The position numbers and the translations under genes are program-made. The notes below the pieces were generated by a model that saw only the letters and a list, made by a program, of their open reading frames with translations, had not been told where the DNA came from and ran no database searches. A stretch of 64,000 nucleotides of DNA, from the NCBI RefSeq assembly GCF_014197205.1, contig NZ_JACIFD010000004.1, positions 62,001 to 126,000 of the forward strand, read 5' to 3'. This document shows, in pieces, positions 53,082 through 62,541 of this stretch. How positions within the stretch are numbered: the first letter of the stretch is position 1; every line of letters starts with the position of its first letter. The DNA is from Canibacter oris. GTDB lineage: Bacteria > Actinomycetota > Actinomycetes > Actinomycetales > Microbacteriaceae.

Positions 53082-54308
53082 GTGAGTGCAGTCGCCGCGG
53101 AGAAACCGCAGAAAATAGCCCTGGTAATCGATTACTCTCTTGACTACCTGGGTGGCGCGCAGACCGCTTTTCTAGATGCGGCACGGGCGCTGCAGGATGC
53201 CGGGTACGAAGTCCTGGTGGTGGCGCCACAGACCGCCCACAACCGGTGGCGGGCGCAATGGCAGGGCGCAACCCATCTGGTGCAGCCGCGGGGCGTGATT
53301 CCGGTGCTGGAGCTGCCGGTGGTGCGACACACGGCACAGCTGCGGCAAGAGCTGCGCGAGGTTTTTGCACGCAGTGGGGTGACGGTTGTGCACACCCACT
53401 CCGAGTTCGGGCTGACCGCCGCCGCCCGCGCCGCCGCCCGCGAACTGTCGCTGCCAACAGCGCACACCGTGCACACCTTTTTTTGGGACGCGCAGTTGCA
53501 GTCGGTGGTGGATCGCGCCGCCGCCGTCCTCGTCCGCGCGGCCGTGCGGTGGCTCACGGGCACCGCGCCCCGCCGCCTCGATCTCGCTCCGCGGTGGGTT
53601 GATTCGCTGTTGCGTGACAGCACCCTTGGCGCTTGCCTTGACAGCGACATTACCGTATCACCTTCAGCGCACCAAGCTGCGCGGCTGCGAGCGGCCGGGG
53701 CAGCGCCGGTCACCGTAATCGCGAACCCCAGCGTCTCCACGCACCAGGAAAGCGACCCGTACAACACCGTTACTCTGCCGCTGCGCCTGGTGTGGGTGGG
53801 GCGCCTGGTTCCCGAAAAACGGCTGCTGGAGTTTATCGCCGCGATTCGGCTTGCCTGCGAGCAGGGTCTGCGAGACGTGCTGCAGGTGGAGGTTGTGGGC
53901 GCAGGTCCCCTTGCAAAACGGGCGCAGCAGCTAGCCGCCGGGTTGCCGATCAGGTTTCAAGGCAGGGTGGATCGCGCCGGTGTGCTGGCGGCAATGCGAC
54001 GCGCGCACGCGGTGGTGCTTAGCAGCTCCGGCTTCGATAATCAGCCCGTCGTCATTGTGGAGGCGGTAAACAGCGGTCGCCCGGTGCTGCTGTGCGACCG
54101 TAACTTAACTGAGGGGTTGCAAAGCGGCAGTGGAATTTACACCGCAGACACCAGCCCCGCAGCTTTTGCCGAGCTGTTGCAGCACCTGGTCACGGATCCA
54201 GCACAGCTAGTGACCGCGAGTCAGGCAACGCTGAAAGACCGCGCCGAATTCAGCCCAACAACACACGTAAAGCGCCTGCTAACGGCGTACAGAGAGGTCG
54301 GATTTTAG
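53082..54308 (+). CDS. Glycosyltransferase family 4-like protein
   Basis: 408 residues, GTG start 19 bases after thiQ. Two Rossmann-like domains: N-terminal ALVIDYSLDYLGGAQTAFLDAA with the donor-side GG, VVHTHSEFG, and a C-terminal GT-B domain with LVWVGRLVPEKRLLEF, VEVVGAGPLAKR and the SSSGFDNQPVVIVEAVNSGRPVL motif, which has the E-x7-E-like arrangement (SGFDNQP, EAVNSG). It probably adds a hexose to a glycolipid or wall polymer. The acceptor is unknown. Its end lies 5 bases before purN, so it is in the same transcript. Confidence 0.88.
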   Translation: MSAVAAEKPQKIALVIDYSLDYLGGAQTAFLDAARALQDAGYEVLVVAPQTAHNRWRAQWQGATHLVQPRGVIPVLELPVVRHTAQLRQELREVFARSGVTVVHTHSEFGLTAAARAAARELSLPTAHTVHTFFWDAQLQSVVDRAAAVLVRAAVRWLTGTAPRRLDLAPRWVDSLLRDSTLGACLDSDITVSPSAHQAARLRAAGAAPVTVIANPSVSTHQESDPYNTVTLPLRLVWVGRLVPEKRLLEFIAAIRLACEQGLRDVLQVEVVGAGPLAKRAQQLAAGLPIRFQGRVDRAGVLAAMRRAHAVVLSSSGFDNQPVVIVEAVNSGRPVLLCDRNLTEGLQSGSGIYTADTSPAAFAELLQHLVTDPAQLVTASQATLKDRAEFSPTTHVKRLLTAYREVGF

Positions 54309-54313
54309 AAACC

Positions 54314-54904
54314 ATGACGCTAAATGTGGTGGTGCTGCTCAGCGGCACCGGCAGTAACCTGTTGGCGCTGTTGCAGGCGGCGCAAACCGACAGCTCCTAT
54401 CGGGTGGTGGCGGCGCTTGCTGACCGTCCGGCGGCGGGGCTGCAACACGCTGCTGCACACGGGGTGCCAACCGCGGTTATCGCGCCCGCAGATTATCCAG
54501 ATCGTGCCGCCTGGGCGGCAGCGCTGGCAGCGAAAATCGAGAGCTACGGGGTGAACGGTAGCACGGGTCTAATCGTGTCAGCGGGATTGATGCGGATCCT
54601 GCCACCCGCGTTTGTGGCACAGTTTTCGCCGCGCCTAATCAACACTCACCCTTCGCTGCTGCCGCTGTATCCGGGCGCTGACGCGGTGGCGCAGACCTTG
54701 GCAGCGGGAGCCCACACTACCGGGGTTACGGTGCATCAAATTGACGCCGGGGTAGATACTGGCCCGGTGCTGGCGCAACGCGCTATCCAGGTACACTCGG
54801 AAGACACCGTGCAGACACTGCACGAGCGAATTAAAGAGCAGGAACGTCAGCTGCTGCCGCAGGTGGTGCACGAGATATCCACAGGTGCGCTGCCACTGGT
54901 TTAG
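54314..54904 (+). CDS. purN: Phosphoribosylglycinamide formyltransferase
   Basis: Third step of purine synthesis, formyl transfer from N10-formyltetrahydrofolate to GAR. 196 residues; N-terminal [15 protein letters not shown] binds the phosphate. The catalytic Asn-His-Asp set is in [14 protein letters not shown] and [19 protein letters not shown]. It precedes purH by 58 bases on the same strand. Confidence 0.95.
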   Translation: MTLNVVVLLSGTGSNLLALLQAAQTDSSYRVVAALADRPAAGLQHAAAHGVPTAVIAPADYPDRAAWAAALAAKIESYGVNGSTGLIVSAGLMRILPPAFVAQFSPRLINTHPSLLPLYPGADAVAQTLAAGAHTTGVTVHQIDAGVDTGPVLAQRAIQVHSEDTVQTLHERIKEQERQLLPQVVHEISTGALPLV

Positions 54905-54962
54905 CGGGGCGGCTAACACGGTAAAATATTTCTTGAGCATAGGCAACAATCCAGGAGGAAAA

Positions 54963-56627
54963 GTGGCAGTAGCCAGTAAAGACGCAAGCCTGTACGAGCA
55001 TCGTGACCACATCGCGGTACGGCGAGCTTTAATCTCTGTGAGCGATAAAACCGGGCTGCTAGAGCTGGCTAAAGCGCTGCACGAGCACGGGGTGGAAATG
55101 GTTTCGACCGGATCCACAGCCCAACAAATTCGCGATGCTGGCTACGAGGTCACTGATGTTGCCGCGGTAACCGGGTTTCAGGAGGCGCTCGACGGGCGCG
55201 TTAAAACGCTGCACCCTGCGGTGCACGCGGGGCTGCTGGCTGATTTGCGGCTGCAGGATCATCGTGACCAGCTTGCGGAGCTCGGGTATGCCGGGTTTGA
55301 GCTGGTGGTTGTCAATCTGTATCCGTTCACCGAGACCGTTGCCGCCGGTAAACCAGCCGCTGATGTGATTGAAAACATTGACATCGGGGGCCCGGCGATG
55401 GTGCGTGCCAGCGCTAAAAACCACGCCAACGTGGCGATTGTGGTGTCACCGCAGCGCTACAGCGACGTGATTGCGGCGCTGCAGCAGGGTGGCACCTCGC
55501 TTGATTTGCGCCGGGCGCTCGCAACCGAGGCGTTTATTCACACCGCAAACTATGATGGTGCGGTGGCGAACTGGATGATCGAGCAGGAAGAAACCGCTTG
55601 GGGTGCGGCCGATATCGACGTCACCTCACACAACGTTGATGACGAAACCGATATGGTGTTTGCGCCGGTTGAAAACGCGGTTGTAACCTACTCAATTTCC
55701 GGTGCTCGTGAGGCGGTGCTGCGCTATGGGGAGAATAGCCATCAGCGGGCGGCGCTGTTTACCGACCCTGACGCTTCAGGCATCGCGCAGGCAACCCAGC
55801 TGCACGGCAAAGAAATGTCTTACAACAACTACGTTGATGCTGATGCGGCGCTTCGGGCAGCTTATGATCACGCAGCGCCAGCAGTGGCAATTATTAAGCA
55901 CGCTAACCCATGCGGCATTGCGATTGCGCCGGCTGACGCGGCAGACCCGATTGCGGCTGCGCATGAGCTGGCGCACGCCTGCGACCCGGTGTCAGCTTTT
56001 GGCGGGGTGATTGCGGCAAACCGCGTGGTTACCGCGAAAATGGCTGAAACCGTGGCTGAGATTTTCACCGAGGTGATTGTGGCTCCGGGGTTCGAGCCGG
56101 AGGCGCTCGCGATTTTGACTCAGAAGAAGAATATTCGCCTCTTGGCTTTGCCGGCAGATTTTACCCCTGCAAAAACTGAGGTGCGGCAGGTTTCTGGCGG
56201 CTTCCTGGTGCAGGAGGTTGACAACAACTTTAAACCGGCAAGCCAGTGGCAGCTGGCTGCCGGGGAGCCGGCTGATGCGGCGACCCTGCGCGATTTGGAG
56301 TTTGCGTGGGCGGCCTGCCGGGCGGTGAAGTCTAATGCGATTTTGCTCGCAGCTGCCGGCGCTAGTGTGGGTGTTGGCATGGGCCAGGTAAACCGGGTTG
56401 ATTCTGCGCGTCTTGCGGTCTCACGGGCAGGGGAGCGTGCCGCCGGTTCGGTTGCGGCATCAGACGCTTTCTTCCCGTTTGCTGATGGGCTGGAGGTGCT
56501 GCTGCAGGCCGGTGTGAAGGCGGTTGTGCAGCCCGGTGGATCTGTACGTGACGAGGAAGTAATCGCCGCGGCTAACGCGGCTGGTGTGACCATGTACTTC
56601 ACAGGGGAGCGCCACTTTTTCCACTAG
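54963..56627 (+). CDS. purH: Bifunctional AICAR transformylase/IMP cyclohydrolase
   Basis: Last two steps of IMP synthesis. 554 residues from the GTG at 54963, with AGGAGG 4 bases before it; the frame opens earlier at 54885 inside purN. The N-terminal MGS-like cyclohydrolase domain has [36 protein letters not shown] and [11 protein letters not shown]. The transformylase domain has [13 protein letters not shown], the catalytic [20 protein letters not shown] and the C-terminal [14 protein letters not shown]. Confidence 0.96.
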   Translation: MAVASKDASLYEHRDHIAVRRALISVSDKTGLLELAKALHEHGVEMVSTGSTAQQIRDAGYEVTDVAAVTGFQEALDGRVKTLHPAVHAGLLADLRLQDHRDQLAELGYAGFELVVVNLYPFTETVAAGKPAADVIENIDIGGPAMVRASAKNHANVAIVVSPQRYSDVIAALQQGGTSLDLRRALATEAFIHTANYDGAVANWMIEQEETAWGAADIDVTSHNVDDETDMVFAPVENAVVTYSISGAREAVLRYGENSHQRAALFTDPDASGIAQATQLHGKEMSYNNYVDADAALRAAYDHAAPAVAIIKHANPCGIAIAPADAADPIAAAHELAHACDPVSAFGGVIAANRVVTAKMAETVAEIFTEVIVAPGFEPEALAILTQKKNIRLLALPADFTPAKTEVRQVSGGFLVQEVDNNFKPASQWQLAAGEPADAATLRDLEFAWAACRAVKSNAILLAAAGASVGVGMGQVNRVDSARLAVSRAGERAAGSVAASDAFFPFADGLEVLLQAGVKAVVQPGGSVRDEEVIAAANAAGVTMYFTGERHFFH

Positions 56628-56644
56628 TAGGAGGCTGCGGCGGG

Positions 56645-56685
56645 GCGGGTGCGATTAGTTGGGATTGCGCCCGCTCCTGCTTTAT
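56645..56685 (+). terminator. Probable terminator after purH
   Basis: GCGGGTGCGA (56645-56654) pairs with TTGCGCCCGC (56665-56674) with two wobble pairs, followed by TCCTGCTTTAT. It lies 18 bases past the purH stop. The remaining gap to 56895 contains no gene that I can support. Confidence 0.6.
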
Positions 56686-56895
56686 AGATTTGTTGATTTT
56701 AGTTCCTGCAAACACATCGCGGTATTGCTATATACTGGGCACGTGCCCTGCTTGCTGGGCGTAATCGCCCTGGGAATAAACTGTAGCTACCACAAATATA
56801 TTAGTGTGCTTAAGCCAGCTTGCGCGGCTTGTCGCGTAGCCGAGATAAGGGGGCGCTAACTATCATTGTGCGGCAGAACTCAATACAATTGAGCT

Positions 56896-57246
56896 ATGGA
56901 AATTTTTAAGAGTATTGTTCTTGTTCTGCACCTGCTCTCATTTGGTGCTCTCCTGGGTGTCGTTATTGCACAGTTTAAACCAGCTGCACAGGGCGCAGGT
57001 AAAATCTCTAAGGGGATGCTGCACACCTCACTGGCGCTGCTGCTGACCGGTCTGTTGCTGGTTGGTTTGACCTACGCCGTTGGTAACGAGCCAAACAACC
57101 TGAAGATTGCGGTTAAGACCGCTGTGCTGCTGGTTATCTTTGCGCTGGTTATTATGGGCCGTAACAAGGAGCGAGTCACCACTGGTTACTTCGGTGCGAT
57201 TGCTGCGTTGCTCGCGGTTAACGTGGCGCTTGCCGTGATGTGGTAA
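56896..57246 (+). CDS. Small four-TM membrane protein
   Basis: 116 residues, four TM segments: IVLVLHLLSFGALLGVVIAQF, MLHTSLALLLTGLLLVGLTYAV, TAVLLVIFALVIMG and YFGAIAALLAVNVALAVMW. Loops are short, with NEPNNLKIAVK between TM2 and TM3. Similar small membrane proteins are encoded after purH in related actinobacteria, with unknown function. It has its own start region and a strong terminator directly after it. Confidence 0.78.
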   Translation: MEIFKSIVLVLHLLSFGALLGVVIAQFKPAAQGAGKISKGMLHTSLALLLTGLLLVGLTYAVGNEPNNLKIAVKTAVLLVIFALVIMGRNKERVTTGYFGAIAALLAVNVALAVMW

Positions 57247-57260
57247 ATCTTTATAAAAGT

Positions 57261-57295
57261 AAATGGGCGGTGGAGTTTTTCCACCGCCCATTTTT
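57261..57295. terminator. Bidirectional terminator between convergent genes
   Basis: AAATGGGCGGTGGA (57261-57274) pairs with TCCACCGCCCATTT (57280-57293) and is followed by TTT. The A-rich and T-rich arms allow use from both sides, ending the small membrane-protein gene and the agmatine deiminase family gene. Confidence 0.9.
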
Positions 57296-57305
57296 GTCGC
57301 TGTGG

Positions 57306-58337
57306 CTAGCTGGTGGGCGCCGGCTGCTGCTGGGTGATGCAGTGGATGCCGCCGCCCCGTGCGAAAATAGCCCGGGCATCAACGTTCACAATTTCACGCC
57401 CCTGGTAAACCTCGCGCATAATACCGTGTGCGCGGTCATCAGCCTGGGTTTCTCCAAAGCCGCAGGCGATAACCGCACCGTTGATTACCAGGTGATTAAT
57501 GTAGCTATAGTCAACAAAACCTTCTTCATCGCGCAGTGTGGCTGGAGCAGGCAGCGTTAAAATTTCAGTTTTATCGCCACGGTCAGCAAGCCACTGGTGC
57601 GCAATCTCAATGTTTTTCTTACTGATTATGTAGTCAGGGTGTGACTGATCCTGCTGTTCATGCATCAACAGCACCTCCGGGGTCGCGAAGGCCGCCAGAA
57701 TGTCTGAGTGCCCGCGGGTGCCGAACTCGTCAGAGTCACGGGTCAGTCCGCGCGGCAGCCACAGCACGTCCGGGGTGCCAATGGTGCGCAGCAGCTCGGC
57801 CTCCACCTGCTGTTTTGTCCACCCCGGGTTGCGACCGGGATCAAGCTGCACTGTTTCGGTGATGATAACGCGGCCGGTGCCATCTACCTGAATGCCACCG
57901 CCTTCGTTTACCATGTCGGAGTTGACCAGAGTGGCGCCAGCGAGCTCGGCAATAATTTTCCCGATGTGCTGATCCTTATCCCACTGTGCCCAGTCTTGTG
58001 CTCCCCAGCCGTTGAAGACGTAGTTCACCGCGCCCAGTTCTCCGGCTTCGTTGAACACAAAGCTCGGACCGATATCGCGCATCCAAGCGTCGTTAAGCGG
58101 CGCGTCAACAAGCTCTATGGAGCCAGCTAAATACTTGCGAGCTACGCTCTCGTCTCCCGGGTTCACCAGCATGGTAACCGGTTCAAACTCGCTGATTGCA
58201 TTAGCGACGCTAGACCAGGCACCGTAGGCTTCTGCTGCGCTGGTGGCGTCATCAAAGAGGTAGCCGCCGCTCGCCGGCCAAGCCATCCAGACGCGCTCCT
58301 GTGCGACGCCCTCAATTGGCATTCGCCATGTGCTCAT
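57306..58337 (-). CDS. Agmatine deiminase/peptidylarginine deiminase family enzyme
   Basis: 343 residues of the bacterial PAD/AguA fold. Motifs: RVWMAWP near the start, DAWMRDIGPSFV near residue 85, NEGGGIQVDGTGRV, RGHSDILAAF, and the catalytic Cys333 in GGGIHCITQQQP. The family hydrolyses agmatine to N-carbamoylputrescine or deiminates peptidyl arginine; residues here look like the agmatine branch. No other polyamine gene is adjacent. It is convergent with the small membrane-protein gene and follows kgd on the same strand, with 170 bases between. Confidence 0.88.
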   Translation of the reverse strand: MSTWRMPIEGVAQERVWMAWPASGGYLFDDATSAAEAYGAWSSVANAISEFEPVTMLVNPGDESVARKYLAGSIELVDAPLNDAWMRDIGPSFVFNEAGELGAVNYVFNGWGAQDWAQWDKDQHIGKIIAELAGATLVNSDMVNEGGGIQVDGTGRVIITETVQLDPGRNPGWTKQQVEAELLRTIGTPDVLWLPRGLTRDSDEFGTRGHSDILAAFATPEVLLMHEQQDQSHPDYIISKKNIEIAHQWLADRGDKTEILTLPAPATLRDEEGFVDYSYINHLVINGAVIACGFGETQADDRAHGIMREVYQGREIVNVDARAIFARGGGIHCITQQQPAPTS

Positions 58338-58463
58338 AATGCTTCCTAACTTTAATAATTTGGTGGTTGTTGTTTACGGTGTGCAGCGTGGCGGTTATCA
58401 GCTGCTGTATGGCAAGTGTGGTGCTGGGCGGGCTGCCTTCCTGAGCACCGCTTTGAAATATTA

Positions 58464-58495
58464 GTGTAGCGCCGAGCTGCCGCTCAGCGCTACAC
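58464..58495 (-). terminator. Hairpin after kgd
   Basis: GTGTAGCGC (58464-58472) pairs with GCGCTACAC (58487-58495), with an inner GAGC/GCTC extension. On the minus strand TAATATTTC follows. It lies 15 bases past the kgd stop. Confidence 0.65.
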
Positions 58496-58510
58496 CGGGT
58501 TTACGGGCTT

Positions 58511-61500
58511 CTAACCCAAATCTAGTGCGCGGTTAATAAGTTCGTCCTGTTCAATTGCGTGCACCTTGGCAGAGCCGGTTGCCGGTGATGCTGCAGCCGG
58601 TCGTGACACCACTCGCAGCTGCCGCAGCTGGCTAATTTCGGCTCCCAGATGGTCAGACAGGAACGGCCATGCGCCCTGGTTTTCTGGCTCATCCTGCACC
58701 CACACAACCTCGGCCTGGGAGTTCGCGAAACGCTCCAGCGCCTGCGCCAGCTCGGTGGTTGGCAGCGGGTAGAACTGCTCTAGGCGAATCACCGCGATGC
58801 GGTCTTCGCCGCGCTTTTCGAGCGCGTTCACAAGATCGTAGTAAACTTTGCCGGCGGTGATGATGATGCGTTTGGTTTTGGTTGCGTCAGCCGCAGCATC
58901 GCCGATAACTGGGCGGAACTGGCCCTTGGTGAAATCTGAAACCTCGCTCGTAGCGCCGCGTAGGCGGAGCATCGATTTCGGACTAAACACTACCAGCGGC
59001 TTGCGCGGCCGAGCGTAAGCTTGGCGCCGCAACAGGTGGAAGTAGTTGGCCGGAGTTGACGGCCGCGCCACAATCATGTTGTTTTCAGCGCACAGCTGCA
59101 GGTAACGTTCGATGCGGGCGGAGGAGTGGTCAGGCCCCTGGCCCTCATAGCCGTGTGGTAGCAGCATCACAACAGAGGAGTTCTGGCCCCACTTTTGCTC
59201 GGCGGAAGAGATGAATTCGTCCACCACGGTTTGCGCGCCGTCAGCGAAATCACCGAATTGCGCTTCCCACACAACAAGCGCATCTTCCCGCTGCAGGGAG
59301 TATCCATACTCGTAAGCGAGGGCAGCGTACTCTGATAGCAAGGAATCGTAAATCCAGAATCGCGCCTGATTCTCTGAAAGGTTCAACAGTGGCAGCCATT
59401 CCTGCCCGTTAACCCGGTCGTGGAACACCGCATGGCGCTGTGCGAATGTGCCGCGGCGGGCATCTTGCCCAGCGAAACGCACCGGAGTACCCTCCAAAAG
59501 CAGCGAGCCGAGTGCCAGAATTTCACCGAAGCCCCAGTCGATACCGCCGTTGCGACTCATCTCCTGGCGTTTCTTTAACAGCGCATCGAGCTTGGTGTGC
59601 ACGGTAAACCCGGCCGGTTTGTTAGCGTGCGCGTCACCGATAATTTCTACCACGCTCTGATCGACCGCTGTTTCCACTGGCTCTTGCTCAGCAGTTGCTG
59701 CAGCTACGGTGTGCTCCAGCTGCATCGCGGTGGAGGCGGTCTGCGCTGCGTGAGTCTCCTCGAACGCCTGCTGCAGTTTTGCCTGGAAGTTAGCCTTCGC
59801 CTGCTCGTACTCTTCCTCGGTAATATCGCCGCGACCAACCAACGCCTGGGTGTATAGTTTGCGGGTTGAGCGCTTAGCTTCAATGAGGTCATACATCAGC
59901 GGCTGAGTCATTGACGGATCGTCACCCTCGTTGTGGCCGCGCCGACGGTAGCACACCAGGTCGATGATGACATCACGGTGGAACTTCTGGCGGAAGCGGT
60001 ATGCCAGCTGTGCTACGTGTACAACGGACTCTGGGTCATCTCCATTAACGTGGAAAATCGGGGTTTGTACTGTCTTGCCGACATCAGTAGCGTAGGTTGA
60101 GCTGCGGGAATCCTGCGGCAGCGTGGTGAAGCCCACCTGGTTATTAACAACAATGTGGATCGTGCCGCCGGTGCGGTAGCCTCGCAACTGTGACATCTGC
60201 AGAGTTTCGTACACGATGCCTTGGCCGCTGAAGGCAGCATCTCCGTGCACCAAAACCGGCAGTGTGGTGAACGAGCCGATTGGTTTCAGGTCTTGCTTGG
60301 CGCGCACAATGCCCTCAAGCACGCCGTTTACAACCTCCAGGTGCGAGGGGTTAGCCGCCAGGTGAATTGGCACCTGGGTGCCGTTAGGCGCGGTAAATAC
60401 GCCCGACGATCCCAAATGGTATTTCACGTCGCCGCTGGCACCGGCTGCAGCCTGGGATCCCTCAAATTCACGGAAGATTTGACGGTAGCTCTTACCGGCA
60501 ATGTTTGATAGCACACTGAGGCGGCCACGGTGCGCCATCCCGATGTCAACTGAGTCAACGCCGTCTTCAGCGGCCTCAATCAGCATCGCATCAAGCAGCG
60601 GAATCAGGCTTTCGCCGCCCTCTAGGCTGAAACGCTTTTGCCCAACGTACTTGGTCTGCAGGAAGGTTTCAAAGGCTTCTGCCTCGTTGAGCTTTTCGAG
60701 GATGCGCATCTGCACATCATGGTGCGGCTTTTCATATTTCACCTCGAGCTGTTCGCGCAGCCACATGCGCTGCTCCGGGTCTTGAATGTGCATGTATTCC
60801 ACGCCGATTTTGCGGCAGTAGGAATCGCGCAGCACACCGAGGATTTCACGCAGCTTCATGGTGTGTTTGCCGTTGATGCCACCTGTTATAAACTCCCGGT
60901 CGAGATCCCAGAAGGTCAGGTCGTGAGATTCGATTTCGAGATCTGGATGGGTGCGCTGCTGATACTCCAGCGGATCAATGTCGGCCATCAGATGCCCGCG
61001 CACACGGAAAGCGTTAATCAGCTCCAAAACTCGCGCATTTTTGTCAATCGCACCGAGGGAATCACTGTGTACATCGGTGGCCCACTGCACCGGCTTGTAC
61101 GGCAGCCGCAGCGCAGCGAAAATCTCTTCATAGAAGTTGTGCTTGCCAATCAGATGCTCGTGAACAATCTTTAAGAACTCGCCGCTGCCAGCCCCTTGAA
61201 TCACACGGTGATCGTAGGTGCTGGTGAGGGTGATAGTTTTTGAGACACCAATTTTCGCCAGCATCTCTGGGGAAGCGCCCTGGTACTGTGCTGGGTACTC
61301 CAGCGCGCCAGCGCCGATAATGCAGCCCTGTCCGTTCATCAGGCGAGGAATAGAGTGTACGGTACCGATACCACCTGGGTTGGTGAGTGACAGGGTCGCG
61401 CCTTGGAAGTCTGTCGCGGTCAGCTTGCCCTGGCGAGCACGCTTCACGAGATCCTCATAAGCAACCAGGTATTCGTTGAAGTCGAGGGTTTCTGCGCGTT

Positions 61501-62218
61501 TAATAGCGGGCACCATCAGTTGTCGGCTGCCATCAGGTTTTGGCAGGTCGATTGCGATGCCGAGGCCGATGTGCGCGGGAGCCACAACCGCTGGTTTGCC
61601 GTCTACCTCGGTGTAGGCGACGTTCTGGCTCGGGAACATTTTGAGCGCTTTAATCAGCGCCCAGCCGATGAGGTGGGTGAATGAAACTTTACCGCCGCGG
61701 GTGCGTCCGAGATGGTTATTGATAACGATGCGGTTATCAATCATGAGCTTTGCAGGAACCGTGCGTACGCTGGTTGCGGTCGGGATGCTGAGACTGGCAT
61801 CCATGTTTTTCGAAATAGTGCGCGCGATGCCTTTAAGCGGGGTAACGACGTCTTCTGCTACGGCTGGTTGCTCGTTCAGCAGTGGCCGTGGCGCATCGGC
61901 CGGGATCGGGGTTTCGCGTGGTGCGATGTTGGTGGTGCGGGCAGCTACCTGACTGCCGTCTGTGCTCGTAGCCCCCTGTGGAGCTGTGCTCGGTGCAGCT
62001 GCCTCAGATGTCGCCGAGGTCTTGTTTGTGGTACGCGGCGCTGCTGTGGTGCTCTGAGCTGCTGCGGTGACAACGCCTCCGGACGCGTGCACCTGCTCCA
62101 ACACTGGCCACCAGGCTGCATCAACTTGGTTTTTATCGACCAGGTACTGCTTGTAAAGTTCTTCAACTAACCAAGCGTTTGCACCAAAATTTGCGTCAGC
62201 CCCAGCTGCCTGCGTCAC
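58511..62218 (-). CDS. kgd: Multifunctional 2-oxoglutarate metabolism enzyme Kgd
   Basis: One chain of about 1235 residues carrying an E2-like succinyltransferase domain and a thiamine-diphosphate E1 domain. In mycobacteria and corynebacteria this enzyme is decarboxylase, dehydrogenase component and carboligase. The GTG at 62218 gives the usual short N-terminal (NAWLVEELYKQYLVDKNQV) and an Ala/Thr/Ser-rich linker. The E2 domain ends with STYDHRVIQGAGSGEFL. The E1 domain has GMAHRGRLSVL, the ThDP-binding GDAAFSGQGIVYETLQMS and RRRGHNEGDDPSMTQPLMY. A TTG at 62272 would add 18 residues. It lies between a PAD-type gene and the CNNM genes, and its ThDP need links to thiBPQ. Confidence 0.96.
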   Translation of the reverse strand: MTQAAGADANFGANAWLVEELYKQYLVDKNQVDAAWWPVLEQVHASGGVVTAAAQSTTAAPRTTNKTSATSEAAAPSTAPQGATSTDGSQVAARTTNIAPRETPIPADAPRPLLNEQPAVAEDVVTPLKGIARTISKNMDASLSIPTATSVRTVPAKLMIDNRIVINNHLGRTRGGKVSFTHLIGWALIKALKMFPSQNVAYTEVDGKPAVVAPAHIGLGIAIDLPKPDGSRQLMVPAIKRAETLDFNEYLVAYEDLVKRARQGKLTATDFQGATLSLTNPGGIGTVHSIPRLMNGQGCIIGAGALEYPAQYQGASPEMLAKIGVSKTITLTSTYDHRVIQGAGSGEFLKIVHEHLIGKHNFYEEIFAALRLPYKPVQWATDVHSDSLGAIDKNARVLELINAFRVRGHLMADIDPLEYQQRTHPDLEIESHDLTFWDLDREFITGGINGKHTMKLREILGVLRDSYCRKIGVEYMHIQDPEQRMWLREQLEVKYEKPHHDVQMRILEKLNEAEAFETFLQTKYVGQKRFSLEGGESLIPLLDAMLIEAAEDGVDSVDIGMAHRGRLSVLSNIAGKSYRQIFREFEGSQAAAGASGDVKYHLGSSGVFTAPNGTQVPIHLAANPSHLEVVNGVLEGIVRAKQDLKPIGSFTTLPVLVHGDAAFSGQGIVYETLQMSQLRGYRTGGTIHIVVNNQVGFTTLPQDSRSSTYATDVGKTVQTPIFHVNGDDPESVVHVAQLAYRFRQKFHRDVIIDLVCYRRRGHNEGDDPSMTQPLMYDLIEAKRSTRKLYTQALVGRGDITEEEYEQAKANFQAKLQQAFEETHAAQTASTAMQLEHTVAAATAEQEPVETAVDQSVVEIIGDAHANKPAGFTVHTKLDALLKKRQEMSRNGGIDWGFGEILALGSLLLEGTPVRFAGQDARRGTFAQRHAVFHDRVNGQEWLPLLNLSENQARFWIYDSLLSEYAALAYEYGYSLQREDALVVWEAQFGDFADGAQTVVDEFISSAEQKWGQNSSVVMLLPHGYEGQGPDHSSARIERYLQLCAENNMIVARPSTPANYFHLLRRQAYARPRKPLVVFSPKSMLRLRGATSEVSDFTKGQFRPVIGDAAADATKTKRIIITAGKVYYDLVNALEKRGEDRIAVIRLEQFYPLPTTELAQALERFANSQAEVVWVQDEPENQGAWPFLSDHLGAEISQLRQLRVVSRPAAASPATGSAKVHAIEQDELINRALDLG

Positions 62219-62351
62219 TGTCGTCTCACTTTCTTTGCTTCGCTGCCCATCGATGCTCGGAAGTCGCACCAATGCATGTGATAACTACTAGCCTACGCTA
62301 CTTATCTGAGCTTTGTGGTGACACGGCGCAAAGCGCGATAATTTTTTGGGT

Positions 62352-62379
62352 GGTGGATCGCCTCGCCCGCTGATCCACC
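62352..62379. repeat. Inverted repeat GGTGGATC/GATCCACC upstream of kgd
   Basis: GGTGGATC at 62352-62359 and GATCCACC at 62372-62379 flank a 12-base GC-rich centre. It lies in the 323-base divergent gap between kgd and the CNNM gene. No T run follows on either side, so it is more likely an operator or a chance pair of a common motif than a terminator. The rest of the gap (62219-62541) shows no gene. Confidence 0.55.
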
Positions 62380-62541
62380 CATCGCACTGCGAGGTTCTAG
62401 CTGTAATCTATGGCAGCGGCGAGCTGCAGGCCGTAAAGCGCTGTGCCTTCGGAGTAAATCCAGCAAAAAGCACTAGAGTTAAATAGTTATGGATGCTGAC
62501 GGTCGAAGTTGTTTGCCTTACGCAGGGCGTGAGGCGAAGAA

